Shown here one piece after another: positions 25,818-38,039 of a DNA stretch of 64,000 nucleotides; within the stretch, counting starts at the first letter, position 1, and the number at the start of each line of letters is the position of its first letter. The stretch comes from Dactylorhiza incarnata (Eukaryota > Streptophyta > Magnoliopsida > Asparagales > Orchidaceae), in the NCBI GenBank assembly GCA_033032865.1, contig JAWHQI010000065.1, positions 4,898,001 through 4,962,000 on the forward strand, in the 5' to 3' direction. Made by a program: the position numbers and the translations under genes. A model generated the notes under the pieces. That model did no database searches, was not told where the DNA came from, and worked only from the letters and a program-made list of their open reading frames with translations.

Positions 25818-26686
25818 AGTTGTGAAGTGAGGTGGAGGAGCTTGGGCGAGTGGGGAGGTGTCCGGGCGAGTGGGGAAGTAGGCCAGGCGAGTGGTCCTTG
25901 TGCTCCAGGCGAGTGGAGGAAGCATGGAAGCATGCGAGTGGGAGCAGGGGGCTGCTGCCTTTGAGTAGGCGAGTGGAGATGGGGGGAGCTGCTGCCTTGT
26001 TGGTTGCCGAGTGGAGGGGTGCTGCCATGTTGAAGTGGCGAGTAGAAGTGAGGGGGAGGTGTTGTTGCCGAGTGGAGCAATGGAGGAGTTGGCCTTGCCG
26101 AGTGGGCATGGGCGAGTGGAGCTTTGAGGGAGGTGAGCTGGGCGAGTCCAATGGAGGGGGCTGCTTGGTTGTTGCCTTGCCGAGTGGAAGTGAGAGGTGT
26201 GCGAGTGGGCATGTGCAAGTGGTGTGTACATGAGCCTTGCCGAGTGGAGCCATGCAAGGTGGTGTGTGCATGCCCCCCCCTTTCTTACCCCCTACCCTCA
26301 TTTGTGTGTTTACTATAAATACCCCCCCCCCCCCCATGTGAAGAGCTGATGTTGATGCGAAGAGAGAGAACACACAAGAGAGTGTGAGAGAGAAGAGGTT
26401 TGAGTTGAGGAGTGAGAGTGGGAGTGTGCCTACACCCTAGGAGACCTCAATCCATACCTCGGCGAGAGGTGGAGAGTGCAGAGTGCACTGTGAAGGGGAG
26501 AGTGGAGAAGCGGACCTTGTCCGCGACAAGTTGTTTTTTTATATATCATTCAGCTGACGTGAATCAAGGTGGATGCACCTTGTAGTCAGCTTCTCCTTGT
26601 TGTAATTCAATTGCCTAGTATAAAGAGATCTTCGTTGTTTGTTCATCGTTGGTTCCTTGTGACTGGTAGCATTCAAAAATTTAACA
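25812..26686 (+). repeat. 3' LTR of copia element (875 bp)
   Basis: It starts TGTTGAAGTT right after the polypurine tract aagggggag and ends TTTAACA. I count about eight GCGAGTGG and five CCGAGTGG words within about 430 bp upstream of the TATA box at 26313-26320. A C-run of 14 follows the TATA box. Confidence 0.93.
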
Positions 26687-27199
26687 CTAGCAGCATCAAC
26701 TACGACGATTCTATTACGGATGATCTACTACAACAGGGACTTCCACAAGAACATTCATCAACAGATGTACGAAATAGAACAAATACTAAAGTATCTGAAA
26801 GGACTTCCATGATCCACCAGATCTGCGTCTTCCGGCGACATCCCATGATACACTCCCTCTTCGACGATCTCTGCGTTCGGCATCCAAGCTTCAGCGCACC
26901 TTACCCATTCTTCCTCGAGTACCTCGTCGGCGCCGATCTCTCCAGAAACAACGCCACTCAGAGTTTTAGGGTTTTCTTTTTCGTCTCCATCGCATCAGAT
27001 TAAATAGACGAATTTCAGTCATCTCGAGCATGGGCAACAATTTTTGGGCAGTGTAGGGATGTAGCGTTAATATATAAAACGCTACTTTATAATTATCCCG
27101 TGGAGGAGATGAGCTGACAATTTGTGCTGACCTCTTCTCAACAATCTTTAATAAGTCTATTAATATAACTCTTGTAGTTGTAATGGATTCATTGATTGT
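26687..27199 (+). repeat. Composite repeat S, copy 2, right part
   Basis: It is collinear with 17660-18167. The minus strand of 26800-26990 also has an open acidic reading (ADEVLEEEWVRCAEAWMPNA) that is frameshifted in copy 1 by one base. It has no ATG in frame and I do not assign it. Homology ends at about 27199. Confidence 0.65.
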
Positions 27200-27473
27200 G
27201 AATAATAAAGTTTAGTTTTATTATCTCTCTCCCCTACTGTTTGTTTTTCTGTCTCCATGTAACCAGAGAATTCCCTCATAAGCTTCAGAAATAAAAAGCT
27301 CGAAATTGATGTTTAGGTCCTCGAGTATACAACTATTACTCTCAAAATTTAATGTCTGCGGGGATCAAGAATAACAGCTCGGCATATCACGAGATGATGG
27401 GTATATCTCAAATCTTTAAATGTCAAACTGCGAAGAACGAGTTTACCTGTCTTACATGTGGGATGTGGGCCGT

Positions 27474-27627
27474 CGATTATGCTTTCTCTACGATTATATA
27501 TAATTTGGTTCTGGATTTGCGATGCATAATGTCATATTTTATTCATGGTTCGATTATGCTTTCTCTACGATTATATATAATTTGGTACTGGATTTGCGAT
27601 GCATAATGTCATATTTTATTCATGGTT
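27474..27627 (+). repeat. 77-bp tandem duplication
   Basis: Two adjacent 77-bp copies (27474-27550, 27551-27627) start cgattatgctttctctacg and differ at one base (ggttctgg versus ggtactgg). The near-identity indicates a recent duplication. Confidence 0.95.
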
Positions 27628-28302
27628 CGAGTCTTTGGGTATATCGAGCCGACACGACACTATCATAACGTCTTTTGTTCTCCACTCCGCTCATCCAAAT
27701 TCTCAATAAATAAATAAATATCACTGTTTGATGCATAGATGATACAGCAGAACATAATATGCAAGCTTATCCAACAAATAAATTAGAGAATCAAACAAAT
27801 TTGTCTGCAACATTCTACTATTTTGTAAGATCCAAATGCCATGCAAAGAAGATCACCAGTAGTATTTTAAGAAAAGATTCATTCCCGTGCAAACATAGAA
27901 GCAAGAATTCGCCTCATAAGAGGCCTGAGAAAGTTATTAACAGCTCAAAATCGAAGTTTAGATCTTCTAGGATACAGCTAAGAAAATAATCAACCTGAAA
28001 AACCAAGCCCAGGTGCTATATTTTCCATAATTAGTTTTGCTATGGAAATCCTTACAGAATAATACATCTTTTCATTTAGAGACAACTGCATAAGACCGAT
28101 TTATTTCGCTCATGAATCTTCTTCTCCAAACATTTAGAATGAATAAATTGGGAAGATGGAGGCGAAATCAGACGACATTCGGGCGTTGGGAGCGCTTCAG
28201 TGAAGTATTTTTATTTTATAACCTTTTGTGACTGTTTGAGCAACACATGTGATATCATGCAACTGTTTCAAATCCTAGGAGATTGAAATGGGAGATCGAA
28301 AT

Positions 28303-28318
28303 GATCTCCTAGGAGATC
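28303..28318. repeat. 16-bp perfect palindrome with nearby partial copies
   Basis: GATCTCCT followed by AGGAGATC is a perfect palindrome. Further ggagatcgaaatgatctcct words surround it at 28275-28340, giving several possible hairpins just beyond the 3' side of DRP5A. Confidence 0.85.
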
Positions 28319-28790
28319 GAAAAGATCGAAATGATCTCCTACCAGGACGGAAATTTGAAAACCCTAATCCCCTTCATCAACCCTTCTTGTTGAGTCCAAA
28401 TTCTTGATCTTAACGCCATCATCCGAAAAGTTCGCTCAGCTCGCCTTTGTTTTCTAAGAAAAGAAACTCTTTCGTTCTCGCATTGATCTCAAGCAGTTCC
28501 AGTGTTCCTCGTGGTAAGAATCTCGTTCAGCATTCTGCCGCATTACATAGCAAACAACGGCGAAGACAAATATGTAAAATGCTCCTGTTCAGTATTCGGA
28601 ACCTAAACATCTTTATCTATGAAACACTCATGGAGCAACATTAAATCATAGCCACATTGCATTAATTTTCGCTACTGTCAAGAGAGGAGCATCAATGAAT
28701 AAGAGCAAGGGGGCATCTCTGAATACAATGGACACAAAGAATGTCCATAAAATTTTCGACAGAGGAGAGGCTAACCAAATCTAGTGCGTG

Positions 28791-31700
28791 TCATAGAGCG
28801 CGCGCGATATTCTTGAACTCGATCAAACAAGAATGCAATATCTTTTCCCGCTTTTGAAGGGATTGCTGTTCACTCCGAAGAACATCGATTGCACCCGGTG
28901 CCACAAACATGTCCATGAACTTCTCATCGGTCACAGCGAAGAGTTCGAGACCGAGAGCCACCATCAACCGTTCTCGACTACACATCAAATTAGCAACGAA
29001 AACAAGATCATTACACTCTCATTAGAAGAGTGATGGGGGATATCTTAAAAGACAGAAACGAAAGCATACCATGGAGTGAGGAAACCAGAATTCAGGGCCG
29101 AGGAAACACTTCGCTCGACGAGAACCTCGCGAATTCGTGCAAAATGTTGAGCAGCTAAAGAGCAAATATCCACATACGACGACCCGGATTTACCCATATC
29201 TCCAAATGAAAAGCGAGGATTATGGCTTCTGGCAGCATCTGAAATGCCTCCACCGGTCACAGATCTCGCCTGGCGTTTTCGTCCGGCCATATCCATACAA
29301 TTCGCATTGTCTTTCTTTCGAACTCCTAATATAGCTTCACTCGGCAAATCCGGGGACGGCGTCTCGGGTATTGTCATCTGACTCTCTCTATACCCCTTCC
29401 CAGTCTCCAGTTTCTTCCCAGGTGTTGTGTTTTCTTGATCTTTAGGTGGTATATTCTCCTGGTTCATATCTTCTTGTGCTCTTGTAGACTCAGACATATC
29501 AAGAAAGTATGAAATGCTTTGAATTTGGTTGCATCTGCTATACGAATTTGAACCGGATCCAATACCGCCGTGGAAATCAGAGTCATAGCAGACTTGAGAG
29601 TATGGGCTAGTTACGGAGTCGAGGTGATGGCGCACAAGTTGCTTGCAATGGTTAGAGAGATCATTAACAAAGCTATTGTAGGATCTTCGAAGAGAAGCAT
29701 GAAATCCAACATATCCATCCATATCTCCCTTGATTTGCCAAACTGCACAGCAAAACAAACTATTTAGATGCGTATATAAAAGAAAACTGAAAGCTTTGAT
29801 TCACGAAAGCTTTGAAAACGAGCTAATCTGACTGGCTGTTCTCTGAAATGTGAGTTTAGGGTTTAGAGTTTAGGGTTTCTTAAAAAAAAAGATAATCAAG
29901 CAGGCTTGCACGGGAAACAAATAAAATTTTCATGAAAGGAGGCAAGTTTTCATGTGCATGAATGCTTGTTCATATAGACTAAATAATAGAACTTCATCTC
30001 ACAGTCAGAGTCATGGCTGCGGTTTCGCTCCACCGCCAAATCGAAGAGACTCTTCAACACAAAAGCAAGCCGTTCGCAAGCGGTGTCCAGAATAGGAGCA
30101 AGCCATGCTCGTGCCGCGGCACGAGCTATCTCCGCAGCTGCCTCCACCACTCCGCCACCACCACCTCTACCGGCATGAGCAAGCAAAATGTTTGCGACCT
30201 GGTTCATCTTACTCAATGAGCTACATAACTTATAACAAGCACAAGGTTAAATAGAAATTCACAAAATACATAAGAACTCACACTACCTTTTCCCTTGAAA
30301 CCGGCGGGCATTCGATCGAATACGTGGCGCAGCGAAACTCATACATCACCCTTTCAAATGCCGCGCCGCCGTACAGCCGGAGATCACTATTTGCAGGCTT
30401 TATAGCAGCGGGGACACCCGGCCAACTCCCAAAACCACTCTCTTCCTGTTCTTCAATGGTTGACTTTCCCCATTGTTCAGGAGCAGGATCTGCGGCGCCA
30501 TCTATCAATGATCCCTTCGACAAAATTTGAACATAGATTCATCAGCATAGCCGTTAAAAACAACAGAAACTAGAAGTGAATCATCAAGCATTCATACCAC
30601 ATGGGTGCAGATGGAGGCTGCATGCAGCATTGCCGACTTTCGAAGGTGAGAAACATCAGAAGTCGCCCGTAACTTGTGCTCGATTCGACCCAACTCTTGC
30701 GAGATTTCGCCGCACCGCTGCTCCAGCAATGCGAGTGTCGCCGGAGCGGCGTCCTTATACCTCTTCTGGAGTTCGCATTCCAGGAATTTTCGGAGGCAGC
30801 CAAAACCGATAAATGGTTCGAATTTCTCTTCATTGAATCCCCCTTTCACATTCTCACGCAGATGATGCAGAATGTCGACGTCCACCTGAGAAATCTGCCG
30901 GCGAAAATCCTCATTGGTGATCATGCCCCGGTCCTTCGGAAGCGCCACGAAAAATGGGTGTGTGTTCTCTCCAAGGTAGCCGCTGGCACTCAGATACCGA
31001 TCGACTTCCCAGCCCTCACTAAACTCCTTCAAACGGTTGTCAAATTTTGAGACGACGATTATGGTTCTTTTGAAAGTAGGATCAATTTCCTTAATGGAAT
31101 CCAACCAGAGAGAAGAGCACCATTCAACGCTGCTCTGCTGGAGGAACAGGAGAAGGCGGTGGGGCGGAGTGGCCAAAGATTTCACCATTGATAAAATCTC
31201 ATCGGGCGTATTCTCCGGCTCACCTTTTTTTGCCTGAAAACACAAAGTAATCGACATAGACAAAGATTTCATCTTACATTTGATGGATTGTGATTAGCAG
31301 AAATACCTTGAGAACAAAACCAGGTGTGTCGATGATGGTGAGATTGGGGCAGTGAGCATACTCTGCTCTCATGACAATCGGCTTCGAGGAAACTGCGGCC
31401 TTGATCTTCTTCAGATGTGCGTCAGTGCGGGATCGGATTAGGTCGGCGATCGCCGTGCCCAACACCACCGGACTTCCGTATTCCTCCGAGTCCTCGTCCT
31501 GGAAGAACACGATTAGTCCAGGAAATTCAAGAAAATGAAAGGAGAACTTAAAATGGTCCAAGAATGAAGGAGAGAAACCTGAAAGCGGCATCGGGGGTCG
31601 AGGGAGGAGGGATCGTGGATCATCTGGAGGACGAGGGGACGGCGCGTGCCCATCTCGACTTCGCGGACGTTGAAGCGGAAGCCGAGCAAGGCCTCGAGGA

Positions 31701-31962
31701 GAGAGCTCTTGCCATCCGATTGACCGCCGACGGCAACAATTTCCGGTATCGGAAGCTTCTCCCCGAAAGCGAAGGCGGCCGCCTGCAGCCGGTTGTAGGC
31801 TTCGAACCTGGACTTGAAATCTGCGGCGGTGGTAGGAGTGGGGGCAAAGGAATCAGCGGCGGGAGTGTGGCTCTGATTGGTAGCTCTCCTTGCGGCCATG
31901 GAATGGCTTTTGGTGTTTGGAGTCTTGACAGGGGTGCTCGTGGTCAGGGCGCTGGCCGCCAT
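28791..31962 (-). CDS. DRP5A: Dynamin-related protein 5A (DRP5A-type GTPase), seven exons
   Basis: Exons on the minus strand: 31962-31579, 31498-31307, 31233-30598, 30514-30287, 30198-30003, 29742-29070, 28977-28791. All six introns (73-260 bp) are GT-AG. The joined frame is 2496 bp, 831 residues plus TGA, with no internal stop. GTPase motifs: G1 GGQSDGKSS at 79-87, G2 Thr106 in MGTRRP, G3 DTPG at 185-188, G4 SKFD at 254-257. A conserved middle region (NILLAHAGRG, LDSVTSPYS) and a C-terminal block (ELFAVTDEKFMDMFVAPGAI) follow. The best match is the plant DRP5A branch, a sister of DRP5B/ARC5. In Arabidopsis DRP5A acts in cytokinesis. The fifth acceptor (CAG|GTCGC) was chosen to keep REK-VANILL continuous; a downstream-donor alternative exists. 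It is the only intact host gene seen. Confidence 0.93.
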
Positions 31963-31967
31963 GAGAG

Positions 31968-31970
<3 letters not shown>

Positions 31971-32000
<30 letters not shown>
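31971..32000. repeat. (GA)15 microsatellite in DRP5A leader
   Basis: Thirty bases of pure AG lie 9 bp upstream of the DRP5A ATG. On the mRNA strand this is a CT run, a common feature of plant 5' untranslated regions and core promoters. Confidence 0.93.
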
Positions 32001-32002
<2 letters not shown>

Positions 32003-32907
32003 TTCGAATTTGAAATGGAGAAGGAGAGGGAGAGCGAAAATACTAGCCGTTTGGAATTTGTCTTTAACGTGCTTCTACGCCATGTCCAGCGGATTCCAGG
32101 CAACGCTCCACTCAAAAACCTAAAACAAATAACGATGAGATTATGAATGCGGGTTTTGCCAAAAAGATTTTTCTCTATTTTCGTAGGGTGGAAATGTTGC
32201 TGAAAAATGTTTGTTTGATAAATTTTCATTCTTAAACGTAATTTTTAATCTTCAACGTCATCGTAGCCCGTTCGCTCCATTCTCACCGCTCTCGTTCTCA
32301 ATGCTCCAAAATGCCACCGCCGAAACAAACAGAACTCACTATTCGCACAAAGAAAACACCTCTAAAATACCTTCTTTTACTAGATATAATCGCACCACAA
32401 ACAAATTTGGACTGCTCGCGTCTTCTTCCCGACCTTCTCCAAACCAGTCAGTGTGTGGAGGTAAAACCCTCATTGTTCTCGGGATTCTTCTTTGTCTGAG
32501 ATTTGAAAGACCTTATCATCCAGCTCAGGAGCGTTCTTAGCTAGAACCCTAGCCCAGACAAGTTCCAATCGATCGATCTCGATTCAGTCGAAACCAGACA
32601 CGTCCTTCTCTCCGACAGCCTCCATATGGGGAGTTATTTCCTTTGTCGACACCGTCGATTGAGTCTTTGATGCCCGGAGCATAGCAGTCTCCTTCATCAA
32701 CTCCCAAACTAGCCACCAACCTAGCCCCATTTTCTAGTCTTCCTCACGACAGTACCAGAGGCACACTTAAGCATTCTTCCCTCAGCTGCGCACCGAGTCC
32801 ACCTCCAACAAGAACCCCTCCTCTCCACCATTAATTCTCACCAAGCCCTTTCAGCCTTTCCATTTAAAACCACAAAACTAAAAAAATCCCAATATCCCTT
32901 ATTTCCC
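32001..32907 (+). other. Upstream region of DRP5A, possibly with an unidentified divergent first exon
   Basis: A plus-strand frame from about 32211 reads MLQNATAETNRTHYSHKENT and reaches SSSRPSPNQSVCGG at about 32460, before a possible GT donor (gtggag|gtaaaac). It lies about 350 bp from the DRP5A start, so the two could share a promoter. I do not recognise the product. The MULE begins about 450 bp further on, so any gene here would be split. The remainder holds nothing I can support. Confidence 0.3.
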
Positions 32908-33047
32908 GGTTTTTTGGCACTTTGCACCGCCATTTTCCTCTCTTTGGCACTTTGCACCCCGAATTAAAAAATATTGCAGTTTGCACCCCCCTTTACATTT
33001 TTTGGCACTTTGCACCCTACGACATTTTGATCAGGGGCATTTTCGTC
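32908..33047 (+). repeat. Left terminal inverted repeat of MULE
   Basis: It begins GGTTTTTTGGCACTTTGCAC and holds four spaced copies of a ggcactttgcaccc-type word. The MULE promoter would lie in or just after it. Confidence 0.88.
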
Positions 33048-33668
33048 CACACATAAACACGGCTTCATTTAACCAGTTTCACCTCATAGCCGTCATTCTC
33101 TCATTCGGAACCCTCTTCCGTCTCACGCGACCTCCCGTCTGAGAGTCGTAAGTCTATTTCGCCTGAGGCTAGATCAGGTTTCGTCGGAGGCTACAACAGG
33201 TTTCGTCGGAGCCCCTCTGAGAATCGCAGGAGTTTCGCCGGATTCAGTCAGTGTTTGGAGCCCTCATTCAGAGCCAGTCGGAGTTCATATTTCATCGCAG
33301 GTTCGTTCGTTATCTGAGACCTTCATTACCTGCAACCTCCATTACCTACAACCTCTAAATATGTTTAGAGCTCTTTACAAAGTTGTTCATGTCTTAGTTT
33401 GTCTTCCTTGGCAGAACTTGTTCAGGCCACAATTTGAAGTTTAGGGTTCCTGCTTCAGTTTTCATGCAGTCTTTTATTACATTATAAGATATACTTTTTT
33501 TGTATAATTTTGCTATGAAATTACGGGATTTGTTCAATTTAATTTCCAGTTCATTCAGTTTAAGTGTATTGTACAGTAAAATTTATTTTTAAATAGTTAG
33601 CATGTAATTTTTATTGTTTTTACAAAGGTGTTTTTTTGTTTTTATAAGGTTTGTTTTTATTAAGTCAG

Positions 33669-34109
33669 AATGTCATTTTCTAAAGACGCTGATTGACAAA
33701 ATATTCTGATGGATGAGAATTATTCTGGAGAAGGGGTTGATGTCGATAGTATTAGTGATTCATTATACATGGAAGAGGGGTCAGACCAACATATTTCATC
33801 GTTTGGTGATGACTTGATTTATAATGAATTAGTCAGTCTTCATCTCAGTCACAAAAAGGGAAATGTTCACTAATGAAGGTTTATTAAGAAGATAAAAATA
33901 ATCCTGATTCTGATTTTTAGTTTGAAGCAGGATTGTGCTTTAATAGTGCTTCTGATTTTAGAGATGTCGTAAGGTTGTGCGCTACTAAGCAAGGAAAACC
34001 TTTGAAGTCCACTAAAAATTGCAGTGATAAAATTCAAGTAACTTGTGATTGTGGTTGGATTATGTTTGCTTCTTTCATGTCAAAGTGTGAAAAAACATTT
34101 CAATTGAAG
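33669..34109 (+). pseudogene. MULE transposase, N-terminal piece
   Basis: An acidic leader (DENYSGEGVDVDSISDSLYM) is followed, after a frameshift near 33840-33920, by the MuDR DNA-binding domain: FEAGLCFNSASDFRDVVRLC, then VTCDCGWIMFAS and EKTFQLK. The frame is cut at 34109 by the Sirevirus-like element and resumes at 41850. An in-frame stop precedes the domain. Confidence 0.85.
34060..34109 (+). repeat. 50-bp direct repeat of MULE sequence, left copy
   Basis: It is identical over all 50 bases to 41800-41849 (starts ttatgtttgcttc, ends caattgaag). The right copy abuts the TG...CA end of the 5' LTR. The left copy abuts element interior without an LTR. Confidence 0.96.
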
Positions 34110-34140
34110 ACTTCTTTCATGTTTTGCTTCTTCATAAAGC

Positions 34141-34220
34141 ATCTCCCCCTGAAACTGGAGCTTCTTCATAAAGTATCTCCCCCTATCAAAAAGGAGCTTC
34201 TTCATGAAACATCTCCCCCT
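34141..34220 (-). other. Three polypurine tracts at truncated 3' end
   Basis: Three ctccccct words (aggggga on the element strand), each followed by the gaagcttcttcat-type context, lie 30-40 bp apart. In an intact element the 3' LTR would follow directly toward lower coordinates. Confidence 0.8.
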
Positions 34221-34455
34221 GCCTAGTTTCAGGAAGACCTGAAGCTAGGCCCCTAGAAGAAGGGACATTTGAAGAGGAGGTAGGGAAGGATGCAAGTTTT
34301 TAGAAGAATGATTGTCATTGTTCCTGAAAAACAAAAAGAGAGATCAAGTGCAAAGGAACTAGAAGGAGAAACAATTTCTGTAGGCACAAAGTCAAAAGGA
34401 AATCAAAATTTGATTATAAGGAAAGAGATCAGAGTCATAGGCTTCATCAAACTGC

Positions 34456-34583
34456 GTTCGACGAAAAATTAATTTTCGTCGATCTCAGTTCGACGATCGA
34501 GCTGACTTCGTCGATCTCTGAAGTAGGCTTCGTCGATCTCCGTTCGACGAAAGACTAGATTTCGTCGATCTCCGTTCGACGAA
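34456..34583. repeat. Array of TTCGTCGA...TCGACGAA hairpins
   Basis: Perfect 8-bp arms TTCGTCGA / TCGACGAA with a 7-base loop occur at 34529-34551 and 34561-34583, with related copies from 34456. The same motif recurs in gag at 38218-38372 and in the LTR at 41320-41690. Confidence 0.9.
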
Positions 34584-34589
34584 ATAGTT

Positions 34590-34790
34590 GACTTTGTGTC
34601 TCAGCGGTTGGGCTGAGACAGCTTCCAGTCTCAGCGGATTCTTCTCAGCGGCCCTAGGCCTTGTCTCAGCGGTTCAGCTGAGATTGAGAGCTTGTCTCAG
34701 CTATTTAGTTGAGACTGAGAGCTTGTCTCAGCTGTTCAGTTGTTTAGTTGTCTCAGCTGTTCAGTTGTCTCAGCTGTTTAGACAGCAAAC
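34590..34790. repeat. Array of GTCTCAGC...GCTGAGAC words
   Basis: About nine tctcagc words occur in 200 bp, some paired as inverted repeats (GTCTCAGC / GCTGAGAC at about 34598-34619). It lies between RNase H and the polypurine tracts. Confidence 0.85.
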
Positions 34791-34846
34791 CTACTGAACT
34801 TATAAAATCAAGGGATAAATAAAAGATATAATAATTTTTTAATTGA

Positions 34847-37800
34847 TTGAATCTCCATCTATCATTCCTAGCTGATTTATAAAGAAAATATGCTTCTTTT
34901 CATCCAATGGTTTGGTGAAAATATCAGCTCTTTGTAAGTCAGTAGGAATAAATTGTAGGCAAAGTTTATTTTTATCCGCATTATCTTTGATAAAGTGGTG
35001 CCTAATTTCTATGTGTTTAGTTCTACTATGGAGTACTGGATTTTGTGTTATAGATATTGCACTAGTATTGTCACAAAATATAATTGACTTATTTAAGTTG
35101 ATACCATAGTCTAGAAGTTGATTTTGTATCCATAGTATCTATGAGCAGCAACTGCCAACAACAATATATTCTGCTTCAGCTGTTGATGTAGACACAAATT
35201 TCTGTTTCTTACAAAACCAAGACACAAGTCTATCACCAAGAAACTGGCAAGTTCCTGATGTGCTTTTCCTGTCTACTCCATCCAACATAATCAGAATATG
35301 AGAATCCAGTTAATTCGAATTCTGAAGCTGTTGGATACCAGAGTCCTAGATTTGGACAACCCTTTATATATCTCAAAATTCTTTTTAGTAAAATTAGGTG
35401 AGATTCTTTGGGGTTAACTTGGAACCTAGCACAAATACATGTAGCAAACATTATGTCAGGTCTACTAGCTGTTAAGTAAAGTAGTGAGCCAATAATTGCT
35501 CTATATACTTTCTGATTAACAGCTTTCCCTGATTCATCATTGTCAACAACAGCATTGGAGGGCATATATAGGTGTTTTCATGGTAGAAGCATCAGACATA
35601 CCAAATCTTTTCACTAATTCCGTAGAATACTTGGATTGTGATATGAATATGCTATTTGGAGTTTGCTTCACTTGAAGACCAAGGAAGTAAGATAACTCAC
35701 CCATACTACTCATTTCAAATTTAGATTGCATTAGGTCAGAAAACCTTTTGCATAGATTTGAATCAGTAGAGCCAAATATAATATCATCTACATAAATTTG
35801 AACTAGTAGAGTTTGATTTTTATGTATCCTGAAAAATATGGTTTTATCAACAATGCCTCTACAGAATTTGTTGTCCAAAAGAAAATTAGTTAAGGTCTCA
35901 TACCATGCTCTGGGAGCTTGCTTGAGACCATAGAGAGCTTTATTAAGCTTAAATACATAAGAAGAGTGAGTTGGAGAGATGAAACCTGTTGGTTGTTTCA
36001 CATAGACTTCTTCTTTGATGTCTCCATTCAGAAAAGCACTCTTCACATCCATCTGATATACCTTGAACTTCTTGAATGCAGCAAATGCAAGAAAAATCCT
36101 TATAGCTTCAAGTCTAGCTACAAGAACAAATATTTGATCAAAATCAGTTCCTTCTTCCTGAGAATATCCTTGGGCTACCAATCTTGCTTTATTTCTGATG
36201 ATTATGCCTTGATCATCTAGCTTGTTCCTGAAGACCCATTTATTGCCAATGACTGGATGGCCTTTTGGTCTTGGAAGCAAATCCCAAACATTGTTCCTTT
36301 CAAATTGGTTGAGCTCCTCTTGCATTGCAAGAATCCAGTTTGGATCTTGTTCTGCATCTTGTATGGACCGAGGTTCAACTTGTGATAGGAAACAAGTGTG
36401 CATATGATTTTGGTGTAGTTGATGCCTTATTTGAACACCTGCTGAAATATCTCCAATGACTTGAGATATTGGACGATCTCTAACTGTGATGTGGTCAACA
36501 ATTGGAGTTGGTTCAGCAATAGTTTCCTCTTGAGGGATTTGTTCAGCTGTCACTTGATTTGAACTGTCAGCAAGATCTTCTGGATGATCTTCTTCTTCAC
36601 TGTCTTCAATAAGTTGAGATGATGGAAGTAGAGACTCTTCATTTTGTAGATTAAGTCCATTGAGTTCTTCACATAGAGTTGGTACCTGCAAAGTATTTTT
36701 GGTAGAGGTGGTGTTCCTCTCCTCATTTAACATGTTAGTCTCATCAAAAAAAACATGCATGGACTCTTATATCTTAAGAGTAGATTTGTTGTAAACTCTA
36801 TATGCTTTACTAGAAAGAGAATATCCAAGGAATATACCTTCAGCAGATTTTACTTCAAATTTCCTGAGATACTTCTTATCATTTTTATGCACATAGCATT
36901 TACAGCCAAATATCTTAAAATAGTTAACCTTAGGCTTTTTATTCTTGAGTAATTCATAGGGAGTTTTACCCTTATGTTTATGTATCAGACTTCTGTTCAA
37001 CACATAATTTGTTGTGTTCACTGCCTCCACCCAAAAAGAGAGTGACAAGGAAGCATCAGCACACAATATAGTTGCTGATTCAATTAATGTTCTATTTTTC
37101 CTTTCAGCTGCCCCATTTTGTTGAGGAGTTCTAGGAGCAGAGAAACACTGCCTGATCCCTTGTTTTCTACAGAATTCTCTCATCAGAAGAGATTCAAACT
37201 CAGTGCCATGATCACTTCTGATCAATGCAACTAGAGTAGAGTACTCAATCTTAATGGACCTGAGAAAGTCTGTCAGAAAACTGAAGGTGTCAGACTTGTT
37301 CCTAAGAAAGAACACCCAAGTGAATCTTGAGAAGTCATCTACAATAACTAAAGAGTAATGCTTCCCTCCTAGACTCTGTATTGCAGTGGGTCCAAAGAGA
37401 TCCAAATGCAGTAAGTACAGAATCCTAGGTGAATCACTCTTGGATAAAGATTTAAAACTACTCTTGGTTTGCTTTCCTAATTGACAAGCCCTACAGAGTC
37501 CTTCCTTCTTGTATGAACCAGAAGGCAGTCATCTAACTAGACTATCCTTGGAGAGCTTAGATATAGTTCTAAGGTTAATATGTCCTAACCTTTTATGCCA
37601 TAATTCATTTGTTTTACTTATTGAATTAAATAAATAAATATCTGAATTGGCAAAGTCAAAATTGACTAAATAAATATTTCCATGTCTAATACCAGATAAC
37701 ACATTAATGTTTTTATTATTGGTAATATGACATAAGGAATGATTAGAAGTTACCTGATAACCTTCATCACATAACTGGCTTATGTTAATGAGGTTGTGCT

Positions 37801-38032
37801 TGAGACCCTTGACATAAGCTACCTCTTTGAAGGTAACTGCTCCAACTTTAATTTGTCCATATCCTTTGGTTTGTCCACAGTTGGAGTCTCCAAAAATCAC
37901 TTTGGGTCTAAGCTTTGCCTTGTAATTGCTTAAATTGGCCTTGTTTCCTGTCATATGCTTTGAGCATCCACTATCCAAATACCAATGTTCTTTTATGTTT
38001 GGATAGCCTTGTACCTGCAAAACAGAAAACAT
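34847..38032 (-). pseudogene. Sirevirus-like pol (protease, integrase, RT, RNase H), broken
   Basis: Minus-strand blocks are collinear. At 38032-37529: protease WYLDSGCSKHMTG and pre-integrase ELWHKRLGHINL. At 37405-36767: integrase core with LHLDLFGPTA just upstream, RSDHGTEFES and NGAAERKNRT, so the D,D,E triad is kept. At 36760-35543: reverse transcriptase with YVDDIIFGS. At 35565 to about 34847: RNase H, ending in TKHIEIRHHF-type sequence. Lesions: TGA at about 37529, TAA at about 36767, frameshift near 35560, and further stops in RNase H. The lesions are few, so the element is moderately young relative to the MULE around it. Confidence 0.9.
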
Positions 38033-38039
38033 TCTAGTT

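Larger units (their letters stand above)
21849..26686 (+). mobile_element. Ty1/copia element with large internal deletion (4838 bp)
   Basis: It is flanked by ctagc duplications at 21844-21848 and 26687-26691. The paralogous S copy 1 at about 17660 reads aacctagcagcattaac, which is the empty site. The 3' LTR (25812-26686, 875 bp) is complete. The 5' LTR stops after 547 bp and jumps into the gag zinc-knuckle region, deleting about 330 bp of LTR, the PBS and most of gag. Pol is related to that of the 10600-17161 copia but is clearly a different family. Confidence 0.93.
27200..28790. other. Intergenic DNA downstream of DRP5A
   Basis: No gene is supported. It contains a perfect-length tandem duplication at 27474-27627 and a 16-bp palindrome at 28303-28318. 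A 65-codon reading frame at 28447-28644 is unsupported. Confidence 0.5.

Noticed and set aside
28447..28644. 65-codon frame downstream of DRP5A
   Set aside because: No homology recognised, no splice context and no codon bias visible; not listed as a gene.
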